Assembly: GCA_947476475.1 (NCBI GenBank)
Contig: CANJQT010000005.1
Location: forward strand, 1 to 64,000
Direction of reading: 5' to 3'
DNA length: 64,000 nt
From: Paracoccaceae bacterium
Lineage (GTDB): Bacteria; Pseudomonadota; Alphaproteobacteria; Rhodobacterales; Rhodobacteraceae
Shown here one piece after another: positions 39,398 through 48,827 of the stretch; within the stretch, counting starts at the first letter, position 1; every line of letters begins with the position of its first letter. The notes beneath the pieces were generated by a model. That model was not told the origin of the DNA, ran no database searches, and was given only the letters and a program-made list of their open reading frames with translations. The translations under genes were made by a program, and so were the position numbers.

Positions 39398-40066
39398 TCA
39401 GCCGGGCAAATGAGGTTTGTAGTCGGCCAGCGTCTTGCCCGGCTCGGGAAAGAAAACCTCTCCGGTGCGCTTCAGGTCTTGCACGAGGTCGATGCGGAAC
39501 CCACGAAAATCCTTTCGTTTTTCGCACCAGGCGGTCAGGGTCCAGACCCGTCCCCAGTATTCCAGTTGCAAGGGGCGAATACGGCGATGGCTTTCGCGCC
39601 CGGCCAGATCGCGGTAGTGCATGTCCAGCTTTTCCGACCCGGTGATGGCGGCGCGCAAGAGCGGCAGGTGCGGGGCTGCGCGGGCCGCTTCGGGGCTGGC
39701 AAAGACGAAGGTGTTGACCGGGGGAACGGCGCCAGCAGCGGGCGAGACGGCGGCTATCTTCTGACCCAGCGTATGGGCCGCGTATGACAGGCCCGGATCG
39801 GCCGCACTGGCGACCAGCGCGATCCCAAGGCGCAGGGCTTCCATTTCCTGCAAGGTCAGGGCGACCGGGGGCAGGGTGATGGGGGCCGTCAGCATGTAAC
39901 CGACGCCGCGTTCGCCTTCGACCGGCAGGCCGGACGATTGCAGTGTGGTCATATCGCGCCAGATCGTGCGGGTTGACACTTCCAGCCGCGCGGCCAGATC
40001 CGCCGCGCGGTGAAGTCTGCCATCCCGAAGGATCTGGATCAGGTCGAACAGCCGGTCAGAACGCAT
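39398..40066 (-). CDS. YafY-type WYL-domain transcriptional regulator
   Basis: A 222-residue regulator with an HTH_11 winged helix (about residues 5-58, DLAARLEVSTRTIWRDMTTL) and a C-terminal WYL-like domain (RPLQLEYWGRVWTLTAWCEK). It is downstream of, and probably cotranscribed with, the small monooxygenase-like gene; the gap is 31 bases. A perfect inverted repeat before that gene is a candidate binding site for it. Confidence 0.88.
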   Translation of the reverse strand: MRSDRLFDLIQILRDGRLHRAADLAARLEVSTRTIWRDMTTLQSSGLPVEGERGVGYMLTAPITLPPVALTLQEMEALRLGIALVASAADPGLSYAAHTLGQKIAAVSPAAGAVPPVNTFVFASPEAARAAPHLPLLRAAITGSEKLDMHYRDLAGRESHRRIRPLQLEYWGRVWTLTAWCEKRKDFRGFRIDLVQDLKRTGEVFFPEPGKTLADYKPHLPG

Positions 40067-40097
40067 CGGCAGACCGTTGCCTGACCGGACCTTGCCG

Positions 40098-40418
40098 TCA
40101 AGCGGCTTTGGCCTTCTGTTGCAACAGAACTGGCGCGTGGGACATGCGGACCGACGGCCCGTCGATCATGGCCATGAAGGGGCCGGCGCCCGGATCGGAC
40201 ATGATCTTTGCGCCCGCTGCCCTGGCTTCGGCCAGGCTGGACCAAAGCACATGGTCGGTCCAGGTTCCGTCCTCGCTTTGGGTGAGGTTGCGGGTGATGA
40301 AGCCAGGGCAGGCGGCCAGGAACTGTTCCAGGCCACGGGCCGCTACCGTGACGGCTGCGGTGCTGTGGCCGGGCAGGGTGCGGAAGGTCACGATTTCGGC
40401 GGTAATCGAATCGGTCAT
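40098..40418 (-). CDS. small ABM-like alpha-beta barrel protein
   Basis: A 106-residue protein resembling antibiotic-biosynthesis-monooxygenase-like dimeric alpha-beta barrels: EIVTFRTLPGHSTAAV at the start, FLAACPGFITRNLTQSEDGT and DHVLWSSLAEARAA. No cofactor site is evident and the function is unknown. The ATG at 40418 has an excellent ribosome binding site, AAAGGAG, eight bases upstream; the longer open frame to 40547 is not used. It is followed by the YafY-type regulator gene on the same strand. Confidence 0.78.
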   Translation of the reverse strand: MTDSITAEIVTFRTLPGHSTAAVTVAARGLEQFLAACPGFITRNLTQSEDGTWTDHVLWSSLAEARAAGAKIMSDPGAGPFMAMIDGPSVRMSHAPVLLQQKAKAA

Positions 40419-40466
40419 GGTTCGTCTCCTTTCGGGGTTTTGCATGACGGGAGGATAGTGACATGC

Positions 40467-40488
40467 AACTGACATAAACCTGTCAGTT
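40467..40488. promoter_or_regulatory. perfect inverted repeat before the ABM-like/YafY pair
   Basis: AACTGACA (40467-40474) and TGTCAGTT (40481-40488) are perfect complements around TAAACC, about 50 bases upstream of the ABM-like start codon. Beyond the arms, TGCA on the left and TTGCA on the right extend the symmetry imperfectly. A likely operator for the YafY-type regulator. Confidence 0.6.
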
Positions 40489-40615
40489 AATTGCAGGGGG
40501 AATGCCCGAAAAGTGACGGTCGCGCACACGATTCGGGCTTTGATCATGCCACTGGGTCCAATAGACGGTTAAAAGATGAATGCCGCGCTGCGCGGCTTTA
40601 CGGAGGACATGAAAA

Positions 40616-40822
40616 ATGCAGATGGGCCCATGGCAAATTCTGGTGATCGGCATCGTGGTGCTGATCCTTTTCGGCAGAGGCAAAGTCAGCAACCTGATGG
40701 GTGAGGTTGGCAAGGGTATCACCGCGTTCAAGAAGGGCGTCGCTGACGGCACCAAGGAAATTGATACCGCAGCCGCCGAGGCAGCAAAAGACGTGACCCC
40801 GACTGATAAAGACAAGGCCTGA
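40616..40822 (+). CDS. tatA: Sec-independent translocase subunit TatA
   Basis: A 68-residue TatA: one N-terminal transmembrane helix (about residues 5-21), FGRGKVSNLMGEVGKGITAFK as the hinge and amphipathic helix, and a short charged tail. It forms the pore part of the twin-arginine exporter. Preceded by GGAGG eight bases from the ATG. First gene of a tatABC operon. Confidence 0.95.
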   Translation: MQMGPWQILVIGIVVLILFGRGKVSNLMGEVGKGITAFKKGVADGTKEIDTAAAEAAKDVTPTDKDKA

Positions 40823-40862
40823 CACGATCAGGCTGACTGCTAGGAAAAGGGGCGTCTGACCC

Positions 40863-41525
40863 ATGTTTGGCGATATCGGCTGGACCGAACTTTTGTTGAT
40901 CGGCATTGTTGCGCTGATCGTTATCGGACCCGAGGACTTGCCGGAAATGTTCCGGCAGCTGGGGCGTTTCACCGCCAAGCTGCGGTCGATGTCGCGCGAG
41001 TTTTCGCGCGCCATGGAGCAGGCGGCGAAGGACGCGGGCATCAAGGATGTGGCCAAGGATATCAACGCGATAGCCTCGCCCAAGAATCTTGGAATGTCTG
41101 CGGTCAAGGATGCGGCCGATAAGTTCGAAAAGTGGGATCCGCTGAAGGCGGCCAAGGCGGCGTCTGCTGCCAAGGCCGCTTCTGCGACGCCGGTGCTGGC
41201 TGCTTCCCCGGCAGTGGCAGCCGCGCCCGTGGTGGCGGAAACGCCGCAGCCAGCCGCGCCGGAAGGTGCCGCCACGCAGGCGCTGCGGGAAAAACAGACC
41301 CAGCGAAAAGCCATCTTGCGCGAGGCGGCTGGCAAATTGAAGGCGGTTGATAGCACGGAGACTGCACCAGCAGCCGAGCTAAAACCGCGCGCAAAGGCAT
41401 CAAAGCCTGTGGCGGAACCGAAAGTGTCGGCGAGGAAGCCTGCAGCGAAAGCCGCAGATGCCGCAACGGCGCCAACTGCCAAGCCCGCGCCCAAGCCGCG
41501 CAAGAAGAAGGCGGATGAGGTATGA
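40863..41525 (+). CDS. tatB: Sec-independent translocase subunit TatB
   Basis: A 220-residue Tat[21 protein letters not shown] is the membrane helix, [15 protein letters not shown] the Gly-Pro hinge with the conserved Glu, and an amphipathic helix follows. The C-terminal 120 residues are Ala/Lys/Pro-rich and probably disordered, as usual in alphaproteobacteria. TatB and TatC form the receptor for twin-arginine signal peptides. Its stop overlaps the tatC start. Confidence 0.95.
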   Translation: MFGDIGWTELLLIGIVALIVIGPEDLPEMFRQLGRFTAKLRSMSREFSRAMEQAAKDAGIKDVAKDINAIASPKNLGMSAVKDAADKFEKWDPLKAAKAASAAKAASATPVLAASPAVAAAPVVAETPQPAAPEGAATQALREKQTQRKAILREAAGKLKAVDSTETAPAAELKPRAKASKPVAEPKVSARKPAAKAADAATAPTAKPAPKPRKKKADEV

Positions 41526-42382
41526 GCAAGACCGAGACGATAGACGAATCCAGTGCCCCGTTGATGGAGCATCTGAAAGAGCTGCGAAACCGCATCCTGA
41601 TTTCAATTGCGACCTATGCGGTGTTTTTCATTCTGGCCTATGTCGTCTGGCAGCCAATCTTCAACATTCTGTCGCATCCGATGTGTCAGGTGATGGCCAG
41701 CCGCGGCGAGGAATGTCGTCTGGTTCTGGTGAAGATGCAGGAAGGCTTCTTCGTGGCCATCCGCATCGCCCTTTGGGGGGGCTTCGTGATGGCCTTCCCG
41801 ATCATTGCCCACCAGTTGTGGCGTTTTGTGGCGCCGGGGCTTTACCGGGCCGAAAAGGCGGCGTTTCTGCCGTTCCTTGTCGCCTCGCCGGTGATGTTCT
41901 TTCTGGGGGCGTCGTTTGCATATTTCGTCATGCTGCCTTTCGCCTTCAACTTCTTCCTTGGTTTTGCCGATACGTTCCAGGAGCAGGCCGCCGCGGGTGG
42001 AAGCGTTCTGGGCGCGGTGCCGACAGGGGTGGTCTATCAAGGTTCGATCGAGGCCTATCTTTCGCTGACCATGACCTTCATCATGGCCTTTGGCCTGTGT
42101 TTCCAGTTACCGGTGCTGCTGACCCTGATGGGCCGAGCCGGGCTGATTTCGTCCAAGGGCCTGAAGCATACCCGCAAATACGCGGTGGTGGCTATTTTGG
42201 CAGTCGCCGCCATAGTGACGCCACCCGATGTCATGTCGCAGGCCATCGTCTTTGCCGTGGTCTATCCGCTTTACGAGATCTCGATCTTTCTAATTGCGCG
42301 CTTTGAACGCCAGCGCGAGGCCCGGGCCCGGGCCGATGGCACCTGGGTCGATGAGGACGAGGACGAGGAAGGGGCGGCATGA
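41522..42382 (+). CDS. tatC: Sec-independent translocase subunit TatC
   Basis: A 286-residue membrane protein with six helices. [14 protein letters not shown] near the start holds the signal-peptide-binding region, and [19 protein letters not shown]-like and PDVMSQ segments are conserved. The C-terminus is a charged, acidic cytoplasmic tail ([10 protein letters not shown]). Translationally coupled to both tatB and the downstream ATPase gene by ATGA overlaps. Confidence 0.95.
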   Translation: MSKTETIDESSAPLMEHLKELRNRILISIATYAVFFILAYVVWQPIFNILSHPMCQVMASRGEECRLVLVKMQEGFFVAIRIALWGGFVMAFPIIAHQLWRFVAPGLYRAEKAAFLPFLVASPVMFFLGASFAYFVMLPFAFNFFLGFADTFQEQAAAGGSVLGAVPTGVVYQGSIEAYLSLTMTFIMAFGLCFQLPVLLTLMGRAGLISSKGLKHTRKYAVVAILAVAAIVTPPDVMSQAIVFAVVYPLYEISIFLIARFERQREARARADGTWVDEDEDEEGAA

Positions 42383-43221
42383 CGGCGGACGGTCTGACCC
42401 GCATCGCTGCCGCGTTGGAGCGGCTGGCGCCTGCCCCGGCAGCGGCGCCTGACTTTAGCGAGGCCGAAGCCTTTGTCTGGCACACGTCGCCCGACCGGCT
42501 GGATCCGGTGGCCGACGTGTCGCGGGTGGATCTGTCCCTGCTGCTGGGCATAGACCGGTCGCGTGACACGCTGCTGGAAAACACCCTGCATTTCGCCCGC
42601 GGCCTTCCGGCCAACAACGCGCTTTTGTGGGGCGCACGCGGCATGGGCAAATCGAGTCTGGTGAAAGCGGTTCATGCCGAGGTGCGCAGGCGAAGCCTGC
42701 CGTTGACCATCGTCGAACTCAGCCGCGAAGATCTGCCGTCGATCGGGCGGCTTCTGGCGTTGTTGCGGATCGCGCGGGACCAGCGGTTCTTACTGTTTTG
42801 CGATGACCTGTCGTTCAGCCATGATGATCAGCATTACAAGGCGCTGAAGGCGGTTCTGGATGGCGGGATCGAGGGGCGGCCTGCCAATGTGATTTTCTAT
42901 GCCACCTCGAACCGCCGCCATCTGATGCCCCGTGACATGATCGAGAACGAAAGGTCCAGCGCCATAAACCCGTCAGAGGCGGTCGAGGAGAAGGTATCGT
43001 TATCGGACCGGTTTGGCCTGTGGCTGGGGTTTCATCCTTGCAGCCAGGACGATTATCTGGCGATGATCCGCGGCTACTGCGGCGCGCACGGGCTGGTCAT
43101 CGGCGAAGATGAATTGCGTGCCGAGGCGATTGAATGGCAGGCCACGCGCGGGGCGCGGTCGGGCCGGGTGGCCTGGCAGTTCTTTACCGATCTGGCTGCG
43201 CGCCATGGGGTGCGGATCTAG
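42379..43221 (+). CDS. DUF815-type AAA ATP-binding protein
   Basis: A 280-residue ATPase. Walker A is [17 protein letters not shown] near residue 80 and Walker [10 protein letters not shown] near 140; [13 protein letters not shown] near 180 includes a sensor-like Asn/Arg. This corresponds to the DUF815 family of AAA-like proteins of unknown function. It begins in the tatC stop codon, so it is part of the tat operon; whether it takes part in Tat export is unknown. Confidence 0.85.
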   Translation: MTADGLTRIAAALERLAPAPAAAPDFSEAEAFVWHTSPDRLDPVADVSRVDLSLLLGIDRSRDTLLENTLHFARGLPANNALLWGARGMGKSSLVKAVHAEVRRRSLPLTIVELSREDLPSIGRLLALLRIARDQRFLLFCDDLSFSHDDQHYKALKAVLDGGIEGRPANVIFYATSNRRHLMPRDMIENERSSAINPSEAVEEKVSLSDRFGLWLGFHPCSQDDYLAMIRGYCGAHGLVIGEDELRAEAIEWQATRGARSGRVAWQFFTDLAARHGVRI

Positions 43222-43335
43222 GTGACCCTTTGGGGTGGGCGGACAAGAGGCGACGGCCAGTCAACTGGCCTTGGGTCGCCTGTGGCCAGATGATCAGGTC
43301 TTGCACCGTTTTCACGAACGCCGCGTGGGTGCCGC

Positions 43336-43761
43336 CTATTGTTCCACGCATGCCCCGCGCAAGGAATATTGGCCTGTCCGGTCGGGGTATTCGTCTGTCC
43401 ATTGAAAGGACTTGTGACCCTTGGTCCGCACCACCAAAGACCCATTGGACCGGAAGAAGGTGAAGTTGGCTTCTGTCTCTCCGGCTTCGTCCAGCCGTCC
43501 GAGGTAGTGGATCAGGATTTGCGATCCGGTGTCATCGACTTTGATACGGCCTTTAACGCCAGGCATAGTCGCGGTGTCATCATCAATGGTGAATACCGCG
43601 TGCGGAGGAACCAGTTCTGCCAACCCCTGCGCTTTGCCGCGCGCATCGTAACCTGAAATGTCGCAGACAAGGTCATAGGCAATCGCCGCCGCTGGAGTGA
43701 GCAGGACGAATGCGACTATCGGCAGGGTGGCGAGGCGGAAGAAATTGAAAATCTGACGCAT
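43336..43761 (-). CDS. secreted hypothetical protein
   Basis: Not recognised. A 141-residue protein with a signal peptide (hydrophobic residues 7-27, ending AAAIA). The mature part has two cysteines (LVCDIS near residue 33 and GAC near the C-terminus), which could close a disulfide, and is predicted to be mostly beta. No neighbour suggests a role: tat operon genes lie on one side, convergent, and the EamA transporter gene on the other. Confidence 0.6.
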   Translation of the reverse strand: MRQIFNFFRLATLPIVAFVLLTPAAAIAYDLVCDISGYDARGKAQGLAELVPPHAVFTIDDDTATMPGVKGRIKVDDTGSQILIHYLGRLDEAGETEANFTFFRSNGSLVVRTKGHKSFQWTDEYPDRTGQYSLRGACVEQ

Positions 43762-43850
43762 TGTAAACTCCTCTCAAAATACCTGTTCATGTTTAAAGTT
43801 AGTCCCATATGCCTGCAAGTCATTGACGATGCGCAATGGCACGCGGGTCG

Positions 43851-44708
43851 TCACAGCGCCAGATAGCCAACACCTGCAAATACCAGCGCCACCGCGCCCC
43901 ATTGCGGCGGGTTCATCCTTTCCTTCAGGAAGATCCAGGCCAGCAGGATGGTGACCATCCCGAAGGTTGAAGACGTGACCGCGGCGAACTCTGGGCGGGG
44001 CAGGGTGCCTGCGAATTGAACAAGGCCCAGAGCGGTTGCGTCGCACAGCCCCATCAGGACCAGAAGAGGGTAAGGCGCGCCGCGCAGAGGGAGGGGCGCG
44101 CGCAGTGTCAGGGCCGCGCTTAGCAGGCCAAGGAAAGCGCCCACCCGCGACAGAAGGATCAGGGCGAGGCCCCCACCCTGCAGGCTTGCGGCCTGACCGA
44201 GTGCGAAGGTCAGGCCAAAACCCGCGCAAGCCGCCAGCGACCACACAAGGGCGGCCTTCAGCCGCGCGTGCCGGTCCGCACCTTTGGACGCATCGTGATC
44301 CGACAGGGCGGCATTCAGTCCAACCCCGGCGACGATGGCCAGCACCGCCAGGATTTGCGGTAGACTGGGTGGCTGTCCTTGCGCCGCCGCCCAGAGCAGT
44401 GACAACACCGGATAGGCACCTATCAGGGGGGCGACCAGCCGCACGGGCCCGATTTCGAATGCGCGATACAGGCTGTAGCCACCGCCCGCATAGGCCAAGC
44501 CAGACAGAATACCAAGCGTGGCGTTCCCGGGGCCAAGTGCCGACCAGCCGCCCGCATAGAGTGCCAGGGGAAGGATGATCAGAACGCCGCTGCCCAGCAC
44601 GGTCAGGAAGGACAGGACCGGGCCGCACCGGGCAGTGACGAAGCGCACGCAAACGTCATGCACGCCCCAACACAGGGCCGCAGCAATGCCGAAGAGGAGT
44701 GAATGCAT
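43851..44708 (-). CDS. EamA/DMT-family transporter
   Basis: A 285-residue integral membrane protein with ten predicted helices in two EamA repeats (about residues 2-135 and 150-285). The second repeat ends with TSSTFGMVTILLAWIFLKER, typical of drug/metabolite transporters. The open frame begins at 44828, but the ATG at 44708 precedes the first helix directly. It is the last gene of the minus-strand catabolic cluster after a 184-base gap, so it could export or import a substrate or product of that pathway; the substrate is unknown. Confidence 0.85.
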   Translation of the reverse strand: MHSLLFGIAAALCWGVHDVCVRFVTARCGPVLSFLTVLGSGVLIILPLALYAGGWSALGPGNATLGILSGLAYAGGGYSLYRAFEIGPVRLVAPLIGAYPVLSLLWAAAQGQPPSLPQILAVLAIVAGVGLNAALSDHDASKGADRHARLKAALVWSLAACAGFGLTFALGQAASLQGGGLALILLSRVGAFLGLLSAALTLRAPLPLRGAPYPLLVLMGLCDATALGLVQFAGTLPRPEFAAVTSSTFGMVTILLAWIFLKERMNPPQWGAVALVFAGVGYLAL

Positions 44709-44892
44709 TCCGAGATGTATCCCTGACCAAGCCGTTTTGACCTTTGGGGGAAATGGCCCGCAAGGTCCAGAGCCCACCAGCAAAGCTGCGCCCGACAAGA
44801 AAGTGCCGGGCAGGCAGCTTTTGCCCATTCTTCGCGCCCGGAGCCCGTTCCTTCGAAGGCTATGACCGCGCCGAACGCACTGGCGTTTTGCC

Positions 44893-47313
44893 TCAGGCTC
44901 TTGGGCGCTTGTCTTCTGGGTCGTGTGGCACGGTGGTGAGCAGGGTGGCCTTGCATGGAACCCCTAAGATGGAGACCTTCAATGCCAGATCCATGGCTTC
45001 GGGTTTCACATAGGCGAAGGCCAGGCTTTTCTTCACAAAATGGCCGTAACCACCCGAGGTGACGACACCAACCACGTTGTCGCCTGCTGTCACCGGTTCG
45101 CCACCGCGCGCGTCGGCGTCGGTGGTGGTGGCGACTTCAAGCTGCACCAGTTTGTAGGCTATCGGTTTACCCTTCAGTGCAAGCGTTGCCGCGCGGCCCT
45201 TGAATTCACCCTTATCCTCGGCAAGGAAGCGGGTGATATCGGCCTCGTGCATGCCGATTTCATTGGTCAGTTCGGCGCCGAGTGCGCGGTAAGTCTTTTC
45301 ATGGCGCAGGCTGTCGATGGCATAAAGGCCAAAATCGCGGATGCCATGCGCGGCCCCGGAGGCCTTGACCGCATCATACAGCGCAGCCAGCCGGTCCATC
45401 GGCACATGCAGTTCCCATCCCAGTTCACCGACGTAGGTGGCGCGAAGTGCGCGGACGGGGATGTCCGCGACCGTCATCTCTCGGGCGGTCATCCAGGGGA
45501 AGTCGGGGGCGGACAGCCGCATGTCGGTCAGGGGTTGCAGCGTCGCGCGGGAGTTGGGACCGGCCACCACCAGAACGCCGCGCTCTTCGGTCACGTTGCG
45601 CAAGGTAACCTGTTCACCTTCACGGATCGACAGGCCCAGAAGATCCTGATCGCGGGTTTCCGAGGCGATGCCCGAAACGACGTAATATTTGTCAGCGGCA
45701 AGGCGCGTGACGGTGAATTCCGCTTCGATCCTGCCCGCGTTCGACAGCATGTGGCACAGTTTTATGCCACCTTCCCGCTTGGGCAGGCTGTTGGCGAGAA
45801 GCCGGTCAAGAAATGAGGTTGCATCCGGGCCTTCGACCTCGAATTTGGCGAAACCCGACAGATCGAGGATGCCGACCGCCTCGCGTACGGCGCGGCATTC
45901 TTCGGCCACGAAGGGAAAGGCGTTCGAGCGGCGGAACCCGTGGGTTTCGTCGGCGCCGTTCGAGAACCACTTCGGCCGTTCCCAACCGGCGGTTTCGCCA
46001 TGGATAGCGCCGGCGGCCGTGAGTTTTTCGTAAAGCGGGCTGGTCCGCTTGGGTCGGCCGGCCATTCGTTCCTCGCCGGGCAGGTGGGTGACGAACATGT
46101 TGTGGTAATCATCGAAGGATTTGGCGCGGGTATAGGTCTGATCGGCGTATTTGCCGAAGCGGCGCGGATCAAGCGGGGTCATGTTGATGTCGGCTGCGCC
46201 ATGGACCATCCACTGCGCAAGATACTTGCCGCAGCCCGCGCCCTGCGCGATGCCGATCGATGCGCCGCAACAATCCCATGCGTTCCTTACGCCAGGAGTC
46301 GGGCCGACCAAGGGCAGGCCGTCAGGTGTGTGGGGAATGGCGCCGTTCACCACACGGCGGATCCCGGCCTTTTCGATTACGGGCATGCGTTCGATGACCC
46401 TCTCCAGCCAGGGTGAAAGCCTGTCTAGGTCGCCGTCAAAGAGTTCATTCGACGATGACCATTCCGGCCAGCCACCCCGATGATCCCAGGCTTCCCTGGC
46501 CGAGTGATGTTCATAGATGCCGATGAGCGCGCCCTTGCGTTCCTGGCGGTAGTAACCGGCGGTATAGCTGTCACGCATGACGGGGATTTCGACGTCACGC
46601 TCTTCAAATTCCTTGACGGATTCGGTCACCAGATACTGGTGTTCCATATTGGTAATTGGCACATCGACGCCCAGCCATCCACCGATCTGGCGGGCATAGC
46701 ACCCTGCGGCATTGACCACATGTTCGCATTCGATCTGCGTATGGTTGGCATGAACCAGAAAATGGCCATTGGGCAGTCGGTCGATGCCGGTTACCAAAGT
46801 GTCGCGGCGGATTTCGGCACCCATCTGTTTGGCGGCGGTTGCCAGCGCATTGCAGCAGCCCGCCGGATCGACGTAGCCGTCATCAAGCGTCCAGGCTGCC
46901 GCCAGAACCCCGTCGAGCGTCAGGAACGGATTAATCTTCCTGATTTCATCGGGGCCAATAACCTCCATGCGGAAGCCGACGTTTCCGGCGAAACTGGCGA
47001 CGTGGCGAAACCAGTCCACCTCTTGCGGCATTGTGGCGATGCGCAGTCCGCCACAGCCATGCCACCCGACATACTGGCCGGTCATTTCCTGCAATCTGGG
47101 GTAAAGAGTGTTTCCGTAATGGTGCAGCTTGGCGACCGTATAGCTGCCGGAGAAGCTGGGGCACTGTCCTGCCGCGTGCCAAGTGGAACCGGAGGTCAGT
47201 TCCGACTTTTCCAAAAGGGTCACATCGGTCCAGCCCTCTTCGGCCAGATGGTAGAGAAGGCCCACCCCCATCATGCCGCCGCCGATGATCACGACTTTCC
47301 GATATTCCCGCAT
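44893..47313 (-). CDS. dimethylglycine/sarcosine dehydrogenase-like flavoprotein 1
   Basis: An 806-residue two-domain enzyme. The N-terminal FAD-dependent oxidoreductase half starts VVIIGGGMMGVGLLYHLA and has TSGSTWHAAG, whose His carries covalent FAD in dimethylglycine dehydrogenase. The C-terminal half is a GcvT-like folate-binding domain (about residues 430-800; YVGELGWELHVP, KTYRALGAELTNEIG). Such enzymes oxidise N-methyl groups and pass formaldehyde to tetrahydrofolate. The start was placed at 47313 because AGGA is seven bases upstream; 47319 is an alternative. It lies 41 bases after the amidase gene in the MttB cluster. The true substrate is not known. Confidence 0.85.
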   Translation of the reverse strand: MREYRKVVIIGGGMMGVGLLYHLAEEGWTDVTLLEKSELTSGSTWHAAGQCPSFSGSYTVAKLHHYGNTLYPRLQEMTGQYVGWHGCGGLRIATMPQEVDWFRHVASFAGNVGFRMEVIGPDEIRKINPFLTLDGVLAAAWTLDDGYVDPAGCCNALATAAKQMGAEIRRDTLVTGIDRLPNGHFLVHANHTQIECEHVVNAAGCYARQIGGWLGVDVPITNMEHQYLVTESVKEFEERDVEIPVMRDSYTAGYYRQERKGALIGIYEHHSAREAWDHRGGWPEWSSSNELFDGDLDRLSPWLERVIERMPVIEKAGIRRVVNGAIPHTPDGLPLVGPTPGVRNAWDCCGASIGIAQGAGCGKYLAQWMVHGAADINMTPLDPRRFGKYADQTYTRAKSFDDYHNMFVTHLPGEERMAGRPKRTSPLYEKLTAAGAIHGETAGWERPKWFSNGADETHGFRRSNAFPFVAEECRAVREAVGILDLSGFAKFEVEGPDATSFLDRLLANSLPKREGGIKLCHMLSNAGRIEAEFTVTRLAADKYYVVSGIASETRDQDLLGLSIREGEQVTLRNVTEERGVLVVAGPNSRATLQPLTDMRLSAPDFPWMTAREMTVADIPVRALRATYVGELGWELHVPMDRLAALYDAVKASGAAHGIRDFGLYAIDSLRHEKTYRALGAELTNEIGMHEADITRFLAEDKGEFKGRAATLALKGKPIAYKLVQLEVATTTDADARGGEPVTAGDNVVGVVTSGGYGHFVKKSLAFAYVKPEAMDLALKVSILGVPCKATLLTTVPHDPEDKRPRA

Positions 47314-47354
47314 CTTCATTCCTGCTGTGGTTTGTAACGCCAATAAACTCTGTC

Positions 47355-48827
47355 TTACTTGTCCAACTTCGATACATGCAGCGGCGGGGTTCGGCCGGCC
47401 CACGGCATCGCCTGCTCAAGTTGCGCCCCCAGGCCGATCAGATGTTCCTCGTGCCCCGGCTTCGCGCCCAGTTGCACGCCGATTGGCAGCCCGTTCGAAT
47501 GCAGCGCCAGCGGCAGCGATATCGCCGGTGCGCCGCAGACATTGGCCCAGACCATGAACTGGCAGGTCTCTTGTTCGTGCTGCAGGAATTCTTCGGGCGG
47601 CACGTCGATATTCATACCGTAGACGCCATTGGGCTGCGAGACCTGCGCGCAGGTGGGCGAAAGCCAGATATCGTAATCGGCAAACCAGACGCCGATCTGT
47701 CGGCGGAAGCGGTTCAGATCCTCCATCGCCTTGAAATAGGCGTCGATGGTGCGGGCCTTGGACCATTCGTAGAACATCAGGGTGGCGCGTTCGACGGTAT
47801 CAGGGCCGACCTTGCGGCCAGACCGTTCGCCCAGGCAATCGAGGTATTTGTCGAACTGGAAATACCATAGATCGGTCAGCATCCGGTCCATTTCGACCAT
47901 GTCGAAGGTGGGCGATGCTTCTTCGACGTGGTGGCCCAGGGCTTCAAGCTGATGGGCGGTGGTTTGCACGGTGGCTGCGATTTCGCGATCTACCGGTGCG
48001 TCGATCAGGGAATGGGCTGACCATCCGATCTTCAGTCTGCGACCGGGGCCTTCAAGGTAGTCGACATAAGACCCGTGCGGGCGGCGTATGATGAATGGAT
48101 CGCCCGGGCAGGGTTTGGACAGCGATTCCAGCATTACCGCCGCGTCGCGCATGGTGCGGGTGAGGACCGAGGATTGCGCCATGCCAAAGCCGCTTTCGCT
48201 TTCGTTTGGCCCGGCAGAAACCCGCCCGCGCGACGGATGCAGGCCCACGGTGCCGCACCATGCGGCAGGACCACGGGTCGAGCCGCCTAGGTCGGAAGCA
48301 TGGGCGATCGGCACCATGCCCGAGGCGACAGCCGCCGCCGCCCCGCCGGAGGAGCCGGAAGTGGAATAGCCCAGTTTCCAGGGGTTCGAGGTGGCCCCGT
48401 ACAGCACCGTATCGGCAGACAGCGCCATAGAATATTCGGGCGTATGGCTACGACCGATCAGATTGACGCCTGAGGATTTCACCAGCCGCGCGAAGTTGTC
48501 ATCCTCGGGCACCACATAGCCTTCGCAAAGCCGCGAGGCGTTTTCGCATTTGCGGCCTCCAAAATGATTGCCCTCATCCTTAATGGCGAATGGCACACCG
48601 TAAAGCGGCCCCGGCTGCAGACCCGCTTCGGGGGTGGCAAAGCGGTCTTCATAAAGTTCGACCAGCGCATTGATGGCCGGGTTTGCCCGGTCGATGGCGG
48701 CACGGGCCGAGGCGGCCACCTCGGCCACTGTCACCTGACCTTTTGCGATCATCTCGGCCAGCGCCACCCCGTCAAGGGTCGCATATTCTGCGGCCGACAG
48801 CGTGGGCTTTGCGGCCGCATCCTTCAT
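47355..48827 (-). CDS. amidase-signature-family hydrolase
   Basis: A 490-residue amidase. The Ser-cisSer-Lys triad can be placed at the Lys in PFAIKDEGNH (about residue 85), the cis-Ser in STSGSSGGAAAAVASG (about 158-173) and the nucleophile in DLGGSTRGPAAWCG (about 180). The family hydrolyses amides; the substrate is unknown. Its start ATG overlaps the MttB-family stop (ATGA), so the two are translationally coupled, and the flavoprotein follows. The open frame upstream to 48989 is not used. An amide of a methylated amine would be a logical substrate; that is inference. Confidence 0.85.
   Translation of the reverse strand: MKDAAAKPTLSAAEYATLDGVALAEMIAKGQVTVAEVAASARAAIDRANPAINALVELYEDRFATPEAGLQPGPLYGVPFAIKDEGNHFGGRKCENASRLCEGYVVPEDDNFARLVKSSGVNLIGRSHTPEYSMALSADTVLYGATSNPWKLGYSTSGSSGGAAAAVASGMVPIAHASDLGGSTRGPAAWCGTVGLHPSRGRVSAGPNESESGFGMAQSSVLTRTMRDAAVMLESLSKPCPGDPFIIRRPHGSYVDYLEGPGRRLKIGWSAHSLIDAPVDREIAATVQTTAHQLEALGHHVEEASPTFDMVEMDRMLTDLWYFQFDKYLDCLGERSGRKVGPDTVERATLMFYEWSKARTIDAYFKAMEDLNRFRRQIGVWFADYDIWLSPTCAQVSQPNGVYGMNIDVPPEEFLQHEQETCQFMVWANVCGAPAISLPLALHSNGLPIGVQLGAKPGHEEHLIGLGAQLEQAMPWAGRTPPLHVSKLDK

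Noticed and set aside
40616-43221. tatABC plus AAA ATPase as a new defence or export system
   Set aside because: tatABC is ordinary. The ATPase is a widespread family of unknown function, and nothing else suggests a specialised system.
43851-44828. N-terminal extension of the EamA transporter from 44828
   Set aside because: The extra 40 residues have no membrane or family character; the ATG at 44708 directly precedes helix 1.
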